From positions 1 through 22,826 of IMG/VR virus record IMGVR_UViG_3300040808_001371: DNA of 22,826 bases; one strand, given 5' to 3'. The stretch's first letter is position 1, and each line of letters begins with the position of its first letter. Both the position numbers and the translations under genes were made by a program. This DNA is from a virus. Below the pieces are notes generated by a model. The model was given only the letters and a program-made list of their open reading frames with translations. It was not told the DNA's origin and searched no databases. Below are positions 14,391 to 20,884 of this stretch, piece after piece.

Positions 14391-15335
14391 ATGGATTTGG
14401 AGCAACACACGACGCCGGAAACGATCAAGCGCATATTTGCCCACTATCAGGCCAAGCGAAAAAATGAGCATCGGCCCCATTTGGGCGGAAGCCAGATCGG
14501 GCGGGAGTGTCAGAGGGCGCTTTGGTATCAATTCCGGTGGGCGTGGACGCCACGCTTTGAGGGGCGGATGCTGCGCCTGTTCGAGACGGGCGACCGCGAG
14601 GAAGAGCGCATCGTGCGGAACCTGCGCGACATTGGCGTGAAGGTCTGGGATCGCGATCCAGAAACAGGCAAGCAGGTTCGGTTTGAGGCTTGCGGGGGTC
14701 ACTTTGCCTTGAGCCTTGATGGTGTCGGCGAGGGCTTTGCTGAGAGCAGCGCGCCGCACACTCTGGAATTCAAAACGATGAACACGAAGAACTTCAAGGC
14801 GCTGACGGCCAAGGGGTTGAGAGAAACGCAGCCGGTCTATTGGGCGCAGTGTCAGATCGGAATGCACCTGGCCGGATTGGGCCGATGCTATTTCTTCGCA
14901 GTGTGCAAAGAAACAGATGCCATCTATGGCGAGCGGGTCAAGGCCGATCCGGCGGAGGGAATGATGCTGATTGCAAAGGCCGACAACATTGTATTTGCCG
15001 AAAATCCACCACCACGCTTAAGCGAAGAGCCGAGCGATTGGCGCTGCAAGTTTTGTCCATATTGGGCGATCTGCCACGGCTGCAAGATACCGGAAGTTCA
15101 TTGCCGCACTTGCGCACATGTCACGCCAGAGCGCGATGGAACGTGGTCCTGCGCAAAGGGCCGCAAGGTTGAAACGGCCTGCCCTGAACATCTGTTTATT
15201 CCGCAGATCATGCCGAAAGGCTGGGATGTTTTGAATGCCAGCGAAGATCATGTGGAATATCACGATGAGGATGGGCAGGTGGTCATCAATGAGCGAAACA
15301 GCCAGCAGCTTTTTGAGGGGAGGATGAGGGAGTGA
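14391..15335 (+). CDS. Cas4/RecB-like PD-(D/E)XK nuclease with Fe-S-type cysteines
   Basis: A 314-residue protein; GGAGG precedes the ATG at 14391. Nuclease core: D110 in LSLDGVGEG, E126-x-K128 in LEFKTM, then a Q-rich helix QPVYWAQCQIGMHL. Cysteines C40 (GRECQRALWY) and C219, C222, C228 (CKFCPYWAIC) are placed as in the 4Fe-4S nucleases Cas4 and AddB. A further set, C238, C241, C254 and C264 (HCRTCAHV to TACPEH), looks like a separate zinc ribbon at the C-terminus. It probably resects DNA ends in recombination with the neighbouring ATPase and helicase; exonuclease polarity cannot be told. Its stop overlaps the GTG start of the helicase gene. It is not a CRISPR component: no array or cas1/cas2 is present. 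Confidence 0.88.
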   Translation: MDLEQHTTPETIKRIFAHYQAKRKNEHRPHLGGSQIGRECQRALWYQFRWAWTPRFEGRMLRLFETGDREEERIVRNLRDIGVKVWDRDPETGKQVRFEACGGHFALSLDGVGEGFAESSAPHTLEFKTMNTKNFKALTAKGLRETQPVYWAQCQIGMHLAGLGRCYFFAVCKETDAIYGERVKADPAEGMMLIAKADNIVFAENPPPRLSEEPSDWRCKFCPYWAICHGCKIPEVHCRTCAHVTPERDGTWSCAKGRKVETACPEHLFIPQIMPKGWDVLNASEDHVEYHDEDGQVVINERNSQQLFEGRMRE

Positions 15336-16975
15336 CCTTCACACTTAGACCATACCAGCGCGAAGCCATCGACGGTCTGTATAGTTATTGGGCTGGTGGG
15401 CGCGGTGATAATCCGCTCATCGTGGCCCCAACCGGATCGGGCAAGACGGCCATTATTGCCCAGCTTGTAAAGGACGCAATGGACTTCCCCGGCACGCGGG
15501 TGTTGATCCTGACGCATGTCAAGGAGCTGCTGGAGCAGGGCGCGCAGGGCCTTCTGCGAATGTATCCGCAGGCGCAGATCGGCTTCTACAGCGCCAGCAT
15601 CGGGCAGAAGAGGCTGGATCAGCCGATCACGTTTGCGGGCATTCAGAGCGTCTACAGGCGGGCGTTTGACATGATCCCGCCGCCTGATCTGGTGCTGATT
15701 GATGAAGCGCACATGGTGCCGAAGAATACCTCGACGCGATATGGTCAATTCTTGGCCGATCTGCGCACGGCAAACCCGGCGGTGAAGGTGGTGGGTCTGA
15801 CGGCCACGCCGTATCGGTTGGACAGCGGAATGCTGCACGAGGGCGATGAGGCGCTGTTTGACGGCATTGCCTATGACATTCCGGTCGGGCAGTTGATGGA
15901 TGATGGCTACCTGTCGCCGGTCATCTCGAAAGGCGGGGCGAAGCAGATTGACCTGACGAATGTCGGAAAGCGCGGCGGTGAGTTCATTGAAAGCGAACTG
16001 GCGATTGCGGCGTCTGACCCTGAACTGGTAGCAGCGACGGTTGCCGAGATTTGCGAACTGGGCGCGGATCGAAAGTCATGGCTGATTTTTGGCAGCGGCA
16101 TCAAGCACGCGCAGATGCTGGCAGATGGCATTGAGGCCGAAGGCTACAGCGTTGAGGTCGTGACGGGCCAGGACGACATGAAAGACCGGGCCAGCAAGAT
16201 TGATCGGTTCCGCCGGGGTGAGGTTCGGGCGCTGGTGAATTGCAACGTGCTGACAACGGGCTTTGATGTGCCGGGCGTTGATCTGGTGGCGCTGGTGCGG
16301 GCGACCGAAAGCACAGGCCTCTATGTGCAGATCGTCGGGCGCGGCACGCGGATCGCGGAAGGCAAGGAGAATTGCCTCGTGCTGGACTACGGCGGCAACG
16401 TGGCGCGGCATGGGTTTATTGATGCGGTTAATCCCAATCGCAAAGGCGGAACAGGCGACGGCGAAGCACCGGCCAAGCAATGCCCTGAATGCGAAATGAT
16501 GTGCCACACAGCCATTCGGATTTGCCCAGCTTGTGGGCATGAATGGCCAGCCCCGGAATTGAACCACGGTCACAAAGCCTATGATGGCGCTGTTCTGTCC
16601 AGCCAAGTCGAGGCGGAATGGCTTGATGTGAGCGATGTTTTCTATGCGCGGCACAAGAAAGAGGGGAAGCCCGACAGCATCCGCGTGACATATTACTGCG
16701 GGCTGATGAAGGTGAATGAATGGCTTTGCCCGGATCACGGCGGCTACGCTGCGAGCCGGTATCATGCGAGGATGGTCGCGCTCAATGCAACGGCGATGAC
16801 AACCGAGGAAGCCTTGCTTGAGTGCGATGATTGGGTCAAGCCCAGCCGGATCAAGATCAAGCCCGACGGCAAGTTCCACAAGATCGAGCAGCTTGATTAC
16901 AAGCCAAAGGAGGAAGATCGTGCAGCAAAAGCAGAACGGCAGCGTATCGACGCCATCCTTGAGGACTTCATGTAA
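15332..16975 (+). CDS. DEAH-box SF2 helicase with C-terminal zinc ribbon
   Basis: A 547-residue protein starting at GTG (15332) in a four-base overlap with the nuclease stop. Motifs in order: Q-like LRPYQREA (5-12), Walker A APTGSGKT (32-39), DEAH (124-127), motif III TATP (157-160), and motif VI QIVGRGTRI (about 332-340). Four cysteines at about 384-401 (CPECEMMC, then CPACG) form a zinc ribbon, and a further ~140 residues complete the protein. The helicase core is of the RecG/UvrB/Ssl2-like type common in phages. It likely unwinds recombination or replication intermediates with the nuclease next to it. Frames on the opposite strand here are shadows. Confidence 0.92.
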   Translation: MTFTLRPYQREAIDGLYSYWAGGRGDNPLIVAPTGSGKTAIIAQLVKDAMDFPGTRVLILTHVKELLEQGAQGLLRMYPQAQIGFYSASIGQKRLDQPITFAGIQSVYRRAFDMIPPPDLVLIDEAHMVPKNTSTRYGQFLADLRTANPAVKVVGLTATPYRLDSGMLHEGDEALFDGIAYDIPVGQLMDDGYLSPVISKGGAKQIDLTNVGKRGGEFIESELAIAASDPELVAATVAEICELGADRKSWLIFGSGIKHAQMLADGIEAEGYSVEVVTGQDDMKDRASKIDRFRRGEVRALVNCNVLTTGFDVPGVDLVALVRATESTGLYVQIVGRGTRIAEGKENCLVLDYGGNVARHGFIDAVNPNRKGGTGDGEAPAKQCPECEMMCHTAIRICPACGHEWPAPELNHGHKAYDGAVLSSQVEAEWLDVSDVFYARHKKEGKPDSIRVTYYCGLMKVNEWLCPDHGGYAASRYHARMVALNATAMTTEEALLECDDWVKPSRIKIKPDGKFHKIEQLDYKPKEEDRAAKAERQRIDAILEDFM

Positions 16976-17087
16976 GGACTGCATGAACCTGTATGACGGC
17001 AGATATTGCACGAAATGGCGCGACGTAGTGCCGGAGGAGGTTCAACCGCATGGTTGCGAGGAAATCGACCAATATCCACCCTTCTGA
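16920..17087 (+). CDS. Small four-cysteine (zinc-ribbon-like) protein
   Basis: A 55-codon gene with a GTG start at 16920, supported by GGAGG exactly six bases upstream. It overlaps the helicase 3' end by 56 nt in another frame. Cysteines C18 and C21 (SCKDC), C30 (RYCTKW) and C46 (PHGCEE) could bind zinc, and the pattern YCxKWRDVVPEEVQPHGC with a PPF end is one I recall in phage genomes. An ATG start at 16984 would lose the first two cysteines, so the GTG is preferred. Function unknown; DNA- or protein-binding helper of the neighbouring enzymes is plausible. Confidence 0.7.
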   Translation: MQQKQNGSVSTPSLRTSCKDCMNLYDGRYCTKWRDVVPEEVQPHGCEEIDQYPPF

Positions 17088-17433
17088 GCATCAGGAGCAG
17101 GCTGGATTTATCCATTGGTTTCGGCATCAGTTTCCGCGCGTGCTGATTTTTGCTGTTCCCAACGGCGAGCATCGTTCGATCAGCGTTGCCAAGAGGCTCA
17201 AGGCCGAGGGCGTAGTGCGCGGCATTCCTGATCTGTGCATTCCGGCCTGGAACCTGTGGGTTGAGATGAAGCGGATCGAGGGTGGCAGGCTGTCAAAGGA
17301 GCAGCGCGAGATGATCCGATACTTGGAAAGCATTGGTCACACGGTGATTGTCGGTAGAGGTGCGAAGGACGCCAGCCGCCAAGTATTGCAATTTATAAAA
17401 AAAGATATTGACGAGGTGCAGGAAAATAATTAG
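17050..17433 (+). CDS. VRR-NUC domain nuclease
   Basis: A 127-residue protein that is almost all VRR-NUC domain: EHQEQAGFIHWFRHQFPRVL at the front, VRGIPDLCIP with the metal-binding Asp, then WVEMKRIEGG with the E-x-K, and QREMIRYLESIGHTVIVGRG. This PD-(D/E)XK relative is found in phages and in FAN1, and the phage versions are thought to act as structure-specific or junction nucleases. It overlaps the four-cysteine gene by 38 nt and has GGAGG upstream. A second PD-(D/E)XK nuclease of another type stands 1.7 kb upstream, so the cassette has two. Confidence 0.88.
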   Translation: MVARKSTNIHPSEHQEQAGFIHWFRHQFPRVLIFAVPNGEHRSISVAKRLKAEGVVRGIPDLCIPAWNLWVEMKRIEGGRLSKEQREMIRYLESIGHTVIVGRGAKDASRQVLQFIKKDIDEVQENN

Positions 17434-17480
17434 ATTGAGGTCATAGGGCAATGAAGCCCGCCAAATAGGAGACATGACAG

Positions 17481-17783
17481 ATGGCAACTGAACGCATCAA
17501 CATCAAATCGACTGACATTTCGTTTTTCGAAGACATCAACGGCACCGCGTACTTTGTCGTCATGGCGTGGGATGCCGACGGGCGCGAATATGCATTGGGG
17601 GATGCGACATATCCGATCCTGCCGATGCCCTTCCCCAAGGCCAGCAAACTGAAAGAGCGAGTTGCGGATCGGGGAAGTATTGACCCTGATCTTTGGGCAT
17701 GCCGCACCCCCTACGGCACAAATGCTTGGCTTCTTGATGGTTGCGAAGAGCGCCAGATCGAAGACGAACGAGACGCCGCCTAA
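17481..17783 (+). CDS. Hypothetical protein (100 aa)
   Basis: MATERINIKSTDISFFEDIN onward, with GGAGA upstream of the ATG. Mixed alpha/beta, soluble, with a WDADGREYALGDATYPILPM segment and a PYGTNAWLLDGCEERQ end. No family recognised. It follows the VRR-NUC gene by 47 nt and is followed by a perfect stem-loop. It lies in the early operon, so it may be an early host-takeover or accessory protein; that is only context. Confidence 0.7.
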   Translation: MATERINIKSTDISFFEDINGTAYFVVMAWDADGREYALGDATYPILPMPFPKASKLKERVADRGSIDPDLWACRTPYGTNAWLLDGCEERQIEDERDAA

Positions 17784-17792
17784 CACCCACAA

Positions 17793-17810
17793 CGGGGGCT
17801 TCGGCCCCCG
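17793..17810. other. UUCG-capped hairpin
   Basis: CGGGGGC and GCCCCCG form a perfect 7-bp stem closed by the very stable TTCG tetraloop. No U-run follows on the plus strand, so it is more likely a transcript-stabilising or partial-termination hairpin between the 100-aa gene and the next. Confidence 0.6.
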
Positions 17811-17832
17811 CCACACCACAAGGAGAGACGAC

Positions 17833-17994
17833 ATGACCTTATCACCTTCCGCCCGCCGCGTTGCCGCAGAAGCCGCATCAGCGCCCGAGATTAGCTTGCC
17901 GATCTGCAACGCATCCATGAGTGGCCGGATCAGCAGCGCCGAACTGGTCGTGCTGCTGGGTATGAGCCGCGAAGAATTGAAAGCCACCACCTAA
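17833..17994 (+). CDS. Small Ala/Ser-rich hypothetical protein (53 aa)
   Basis: MTLSPSARRVAAEAASAPEI onward. The start at 17833 has AAGGAG seven bases upstream; the open frame before it runs through the hairpin and is not coding. The C-terminal half, SMSGRISSAELVVLLGMSRE, could be a small helix-turn-helix-like or dimerisation segment. No family recognised. Confidence 0.6.
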   Translation: MTLSPSARRVAAEAASAPEISLPICNASMSGRISSAELVVLLGMSREELKATT

Positions 17995-18003
17995 CATCCT
18001 CCC

Positions 18004-18073
18004 GCGCGCAGGTTTCTTTCTCTCCCTACTGCGCGCCAACTTGGGGGAGGTTGCCCCTGCTCGGTGCCTCCCC
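18004..18073. other. Two consecutive stem-loops in a 100-nt gap
   Basis: First: GCGCGCAG (18004-18011) pairs with CTGCGCGC (18029-18036), with a 17-nt pyrimidine-rich loop. Second: GGGGAGG (18044-18050) pairs with CCTCCCC (18067-18073), and CCTTTT follows four bases later. The second could be a weak terminator, and together they could form an attenuator or a small structured RNA. They fill the longest gap in the early operon after the primase. Confidence 0.5.
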
Positions 18074-18094
18074 ATCCTTTTCAGGAGATCACAC

Positions 18095-18190
18095 ATGCGC
18101 ATTCGCGATATCATCATCGACATCATCACCTTGGCCCTGCTGATCGGCACGATCTACGGCGGCAGCATTATTCTGTGGGCGGCGATGTGA
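18095..18190 (+). CDS. 31-residue single-span membrane peptide
   Basis: The product is a charged start (MRIRD), a ~22-residue hydrophobic stretch (IIIDIITLALLIG then YGGSIILW) and a short end. AGGAG stands seven bases before the ATG. It is too short for most gene callers, but the start site, the clean reading frame and the one-base overlap of its stop with the next ATG support it. An inner-membrane location is likely. Function unknown. Confidence 0.65.
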   Translation: MRIRDIIIDIITLALLIGTIYGGSIILWAAM

Positions 18191-18351
18191 TGAAACCACA
18201 TCCCATCACCTACACGCCGCATTTTCTGCTGCGTCCCCGCGTCAACGAGATGACGCGCAAGGAAAAGATCACCGCTGGCCAGGCGCGGTCGCTCTTGCGC
18301 CGCAAGGTCAAAGTCACGTTACCTAAATCACCTTGGGAGAAAAACAAATGA
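18190..18351 (+). CDS. Small basic hypothetical protein (53 aa)
   Basis: MKPHPITYTPHFLLRPRVNE onward, strongly basic (RKEK, LLRRKVKV, WEKNK), which suits nucleic-acid binding but shows no known fold. It starts at the last base of the previous stop codon, and its own stop overlaps the ATG of the following gene. No family recognised. Confidence 0.6.
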   Translation: MKPHPITYTPHFLLRPRVNEMTRKEKITAGQARSLLRRKVKVTLPKSPWEKNK

Positions 18352-18560
18352 CCGACTACAATGAAGCCCTTCATGAATTGAATGACGTAATCTATCGCGT
18401 CATTCGTGCCGCTGACAGCGAAGACGGTGCGCCAGTGGCAGCACTGAAAGAAATCGCCGCAGACATCGACTGCCTGATCGACCACGGCATGACGCGTCGT
18501 GCGTTCGAAGATGCCAAGGCCCTCTACGAGGGCGCAAAGCTGGCGGGGTTGACGGGATGA
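18348..18560 (+). CDS. Small acidic hypothetical protein (70 aa)
   Basis: MTDYNEALHELNDVIYRVIR onward, helical and acidic. The start at 18348 uses the ATGA overlap and has GGGAG upstream; an ATG 15 nt earlier lacks spacing. It ends in ATGA with the next gene. Function unknown; part of a chain of coupled small early genes. Confidence 0.65.
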   Translation: MTDYNEALHELNDVIYRVIRAADSEDGAPVAALKEIAADIDCLIDHGMTRRAFEDAKALYEGAKLAGLTG

Positions 18561-18826
18561 CTGACGATCTGGCGAAGCGTCTGCGCGACCACATAGCTGT
18601 GTCCTTTGACGACAGAGGGCATGTATTTGAGGATGAGGTGCTTTGCGACGACGCAGCCGACCGCATCGAAGAACTGGAGGCCAAGCTGGCGAAGGCGATG
18701 GATGTCATTGATTGGGCTTTGATCTGCTGGGATGACCATCAAGAGCACGGCTACAACATGCAAGGTGATTGGGTTTCTGATGCCCGCGCCACCATCGCAG
18801 AACTGACAGGAGGCAAGGATGAGTAA
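18557..18826 (+). CDS. Coiled-coil early protein (89 aa), paralogue of next gene
   Basis: MTDDLAKRLRDHIAVSFDDR onward, with DAADRIEELEAKLAKAMDVI, a short heptad-like helix typical of many phage early proteins (Ea22-like in style). The coding stretch for this helix is a near-exact 37-bp copy of one in the next gene. ATGA overlap upstream, eight-base overlap downstream. Function unknown. Confidence 0.65.
   Translation: MTDDLAKRLRDHIAVSFDDRGHVFEDEVLCDDAADRIEELEAKLAKAMDVIDWALICWDDHQEHGYNMQGDWVSDARATIAELTGGKDE
18661..18697 (+). repeat. 37-bp direct repeat, copy 1
   Basis: The segment starting CCGCATCGAAGAACTGG and ending GCTGGCGAAGGCG recurs at 19013-19049 with one difference. It codes for RIEELEAKLAKA in both genes. 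It is a shared coding module and a likely recombination site. Confidence 0.8.
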
Positions 18827-19190
18827 AGCACCCGAGTGGATTTATCTTGATGGGGATGTTGAGGCGGGCGACGGCATGTTCCCAAGATGCTTTGAGAACC
18901 CTAAGTATGCAAGCGAACCGCAGGTTGAATACGTCCGAGTCGATCTGGCGGAGGCTGCGGAACAACAAGGCTACGCCAGCGCAATGGAAGATGCGCGTAA
19001 GCTACACGAGGCCCGCATCGAGGAACTGGAGGCCAAGCTGGCGAAGGCGGTGGAGGCCCTAACAAAGGCGGCTGAATACCACGAAGATGAGCGGACGTGG
19101 TGGGATATTGACCGTAGCAAGGATATACGCGCCATCCTCGCAGAACTAGGGGAGGGCGAGAAGGGCGAGAAAGGTGGCCACGATGACTAA
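18819..19190 (+). CDS. Coiled-coil early protein (123 aa)
   Basis: MSKAPEWIYLDGDVEAGDGM onward. The front resembles the start of many phage early proteins (PEWIYL, then an EPQVEYVRVDLAEA segment). The central helix ARIEELEAKLAKAVEALTKA is the part duplicated from the previous gene. It ends in a charged Gly/Lys-rich tail (GEGEKGEKGGHDD). Function unknown. AGGAGG lies upstream of the ATG. Overlaps the next gene by eight nt. Confidence 0.65.
   Translation: MSKAPEWIYLDGDVEAGDGMFPRCFENPKYASEPQVEYVRVDLAEAAEQQGYASAMEDARKLHEARIEELEAKLAKAVEALTKAAEYHEDERTWWDIDRSKDIRAILAELGEGEKGEKGGHDD
19013..19049 (+). repeat. 37-bp direct repeat, copy 2
   Basis: Matches 18661-18697 except for one A-to-G change in a wobble base, so the copies are either recently exchanged or under selection for the helix they encode. 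Confidence 0.8.
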
Positions 19191-19392
19191 GTTCTGGACC
19201 TTCCTGATCCTGACCTACCCGGTCCTCGGCGAGGATGCTCAAGGGGTTATCGTGTTCCCCAGCATGAAAGAGTGCGGCGATGCGATGCCCGCGATCTACG
19301 AGCCGATCCACAAGGTCTACCCCGACAGCATGGCCCAGTGCCGAGAGACAAACTTGATTTCGTCATCACCTAGGCCGAGGATGAGGCCATGA
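19183..19392 (+). CDS. Small exported or membrane-anchored protein (69 aa)
   Basis: MTKFWTFLILTYPVLGEDAQ onward: a hydrophobic N-terminus of ~13 residues that can act as a signal or anchor, then two cysteines (KECGDAM and AQCRET) that could form a disulphide in the periplasm. The C-terminal tail is rich in Pro and Arg. The start at 19183 overlaps the previous stop; its stop overlaps the next ATG. I recall similar small Cys-containing exported proteins in phages of this group but no function. Confidence 0.6.
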   Translation: MTKFWTFLILTYPVLGEDAQGVIVFPSMKECGDAMPAIYEPIHKVYPDSMAQCRETNLISSSPRPRMRP

Positions 19393-19625
19393 CCGATCTT
19401 TCCAGCGTCAGCACAATCAAGGATTTCGCAGAATGGATCAAATCCGCTGAGCCTGGCGATGCCGTGATTTACCATATTGGGAACAACGTGGGCGGTGATA
19501 TTTGCCGCTTCGCCATGCGCATGTGCGATGAAAGCTACATCGCCCTTGTCCGGCGTCGGATTGACACCGAGGGCCTGAGCCGGTTTCAATTCGAGGCGCA
19601 GCGCACGCGGAAGAGGATGCGATGA
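19389..19625 (+). CDS. Hypothetical protein (78 aa)
   Basis: MTDLSSVSTIKDFAEWIKSA onward, alpha/beta, with GDAVIYHIGNNVGGDICRFA and a basic C-terminus (EAQRTRKRMR), which may allow binding to nucleic acid. ATGA overlap upstream and four-base overlap downstream. No family recognised. Confidence 0.65.
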   Translation: MTDLSSVSTIKDFAEWIKSAEPGDAVIYHIGNNVGGDICRFAMRMCDESYIALVRRRIDTEGLSRFQFEAQRTRKRMR

Positions 19626-19801
19626 GCGGCGGCAGCGAGCTCAAAGGAAGATCGGCTCAAGCCTTGCGGGCGGCTGGCTTTCTACCCTTGCCGCGCCTGT
19701 GGGTGACACCGGATCAGATGGAGGTCATCGTGCGCATCGCCGAAGGCAACAAGGACGTGGTTAACGAGATAAGGGCGCAGGCAAGAAAGGGTGCCGAATG
19801 A
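19622..19801 (+). CDS. Small hypothetical protein (59 aa)
   Basis: MSGGSELKGRSAQALRAAGF onward, then LPLPRLWVTPDQMEVIVRIA. A short basic helix is followed by a Pro-rich turn and an acidic helix, a pattern I recall in short phage proteins. It is short but bridged on both sides by four-base start/stop overlaps, which makes it a real link in the gene chain. Function unknown. Confidence 0.65.
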   Translation: MSGGSELKGRSAQALRAAGFLPLPRLWVTPDQMEVIVRIAEGNKDVVNEIRAQARKGAE

Positions 19802-20007
19802 TAAAGCTAAAGATCATGGCCTATCTGCAAGACATTCAGGTGGCAGCGCGGGTGCCGCGCATCGCTCAGGTGACGGGCGAGCGGGATCGGGACGTGCAAT
19901 CAGCACTGATTGAATTGGATGACGAAGGCATGGTGATCATGCGCAATGGTTGGTATCTTGCCAGTGCGCAGGGCATGAATTACAATACCAACAAGCGCGG
20001 GCCATAG
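19798..20007 (+). CDS. Small winged-helix-like protein (69 aa)
   Basis: MIKLKIMAYLQDIQVAARVP onward. The order of a helix (MAYLQDIQ), RVPRIAQVTGERDRDVQSAL as a helix-turn-helix, and a LDDEGMVIMRNGWYL beta wing suggests a small DNA-binding protein. It is the last gene of the rightward operon. The left arm of the 11-bp inverted repeat lies inside its last codons, so its 3' end is part of the terminator-like structure. Target unknown. Confidence 0.6.
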   Translation: MIKLKIMAYLQDIQVAARVPRIAQVTGERDRDVQSALIELDDEGMVIMRNGWYLASAQGMNYNTNKRGP

Positions 20008-20083
20008 TATTCATCTTGCGAGGGACAAGCCGAAGCGGGGGTGGATGCGCTACCGAATGCGCCACATTCACCGGCCCGCGCTT
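19993..20083. terminator. Bidirectional terminator-like structure at convergent junction
   Basis: AAGCGCGGGCC (19993-20003) and GGCCCGCGCTT (20073-20083) are perfect 11-bp inverted arms around 69 bp that hold a further stem (GGTGGATG with CATTCACC, one wobble). On the plus strand AATTATT and a T-rich tract (TTTTCATTTTTT) follow. It stands between the end of the early operon and the end of the leftward protease gene, a normal place for a two-way terminator, although the long loop is unusual. Confidence 0.5.
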
Positions 20084-20085
20084 AA

Positions 20086-20868
20086 TTATTCCTTTTCATT
20101 TTTTGACGCCATGCAAACCTCGTGGCTTTCAGCATGTTCATCCCAGACTTCTGACCAGCAATTGTCGTCAAGAAACTGCCGGACTTGAAAGAATGGGATG
20201 GCCAGACCAAGATGCCCGTTGCCCGGCACGCCAGCCGCAGGCACGCCGATTAGTTCACCAGACGAATTAAATAGAGCGCCGCCGCTATTGCCGCCCGTGA
20301 TGCCCGCGTCGATCTGAATGAATGGCACCTCTGCTTCTGCCCACGAAACTCGAAACATTCGATTGGTGGATGAAATCACACCTCGCGTGACGGTGGCATC
20401 AAGGCCGAGCGGGTTGCCGACAACAGTGACCTCCTCGCCGCGCTGCACCACATCGCCCGAAAATACGGTGGCAGCAATGGAGTTTGGCAACTCTGCCCGA
20501 ACCTGAAGCAAGGCCAGATCACTTTCCTGCCAACGGGCGATAAGCTGGGCTTTATATCGCGCCTCACCGACAAGCCTGTAATCCTCATACATTCGTTGCG
20601 ACACGTCCATGTCGCGCAGTTCTTCGACCTGCTTTTGCACGACCGTGCCATCGTCCTCGACCACTTCCTTGCGGCGCTTGATGACAGCGTCTCCGATGCA
20701 GTGATGATTGGTCAGGATCAGCCTGTGTTCGAGCGAGATCAGGGTGCCGCTGCATCCCCTGCCGACGATGAAGTTGGCGCTGTTGATCGTCTTGTTCATG
20801 TCATCAACAGTCCAGGCCAAGGCTGGGGCGGCAAGACATACGGCCAAGGCCGCTATGCGCATGATCAT
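20086..20868 (-). CDS. Secreted trypsin-like serine protease
   Basis: A 260-residue protein with AAGGAGG six bases before the ATG. Residues 1-18 are a signal peptide (basic start, hydrophobic core, ALA before Trp). The catalytic triad is complete: H56 in ILTNHHC, D117 in ESDLALLQV, and S195 in TGGNSGGAL. C39 and C57 flank the His as in chymotrypsin-fold enzymes; C237 and C252 may form a second bond. There is no PDZ domain, so it is not an HtrA-type protein. The protein should reach the periplasm. It follows the o-spanin gene by 16 nt on the same strand, so it is probably expressed late, with lysis genes. Roles in envelope breakdown or protein degradation at lysis are inferred. A cellular gene origin is possible. 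Confidence 0.9.
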   Translation of the reverse strand: MIMRIAALAVCLAAPALAWTVDDMNKTINSANFIVGRGCSGTLISLEHRLILTNHHCIGDAVIKRRKEVVEDDGTVVQKQVEELRDMDVSQRMYEDYRLVGEARYKAQLIARWQESDLALLQVRAELPNSIAATVFSGDVVQRGEEVTVVGNPLGLDATVTRGVISSTNRMFRVSWAEAEVPFIQIDAGITGGNSGGALFNSSGELIGVPAAGVPGNGHLGLAIPFFQVRQFLDDNCWSEVWDEHAESHEVCMASKNEKE

Positions 20869-20884
20869 GTTTTACCTCCTTCGG

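Noticed and set aside
14391-15335. CRISPR-associated Cas4
   Set aside because: The nuclease has Cas4-type cysteines but there is no array, cas1 or cas2; it is part of a phage recombination cassette.
16076-17011. 311-codon open frame on the minus strand
   Set aside because: Shadow of the helicase gene; the plus-strand protein has all SF2 motifs.
20086-20868. HtrA/DegP-type quality-control protease
   Set aside because: The triad fits, but the protein ends shortly after the protease domain and has no PDZ domain.
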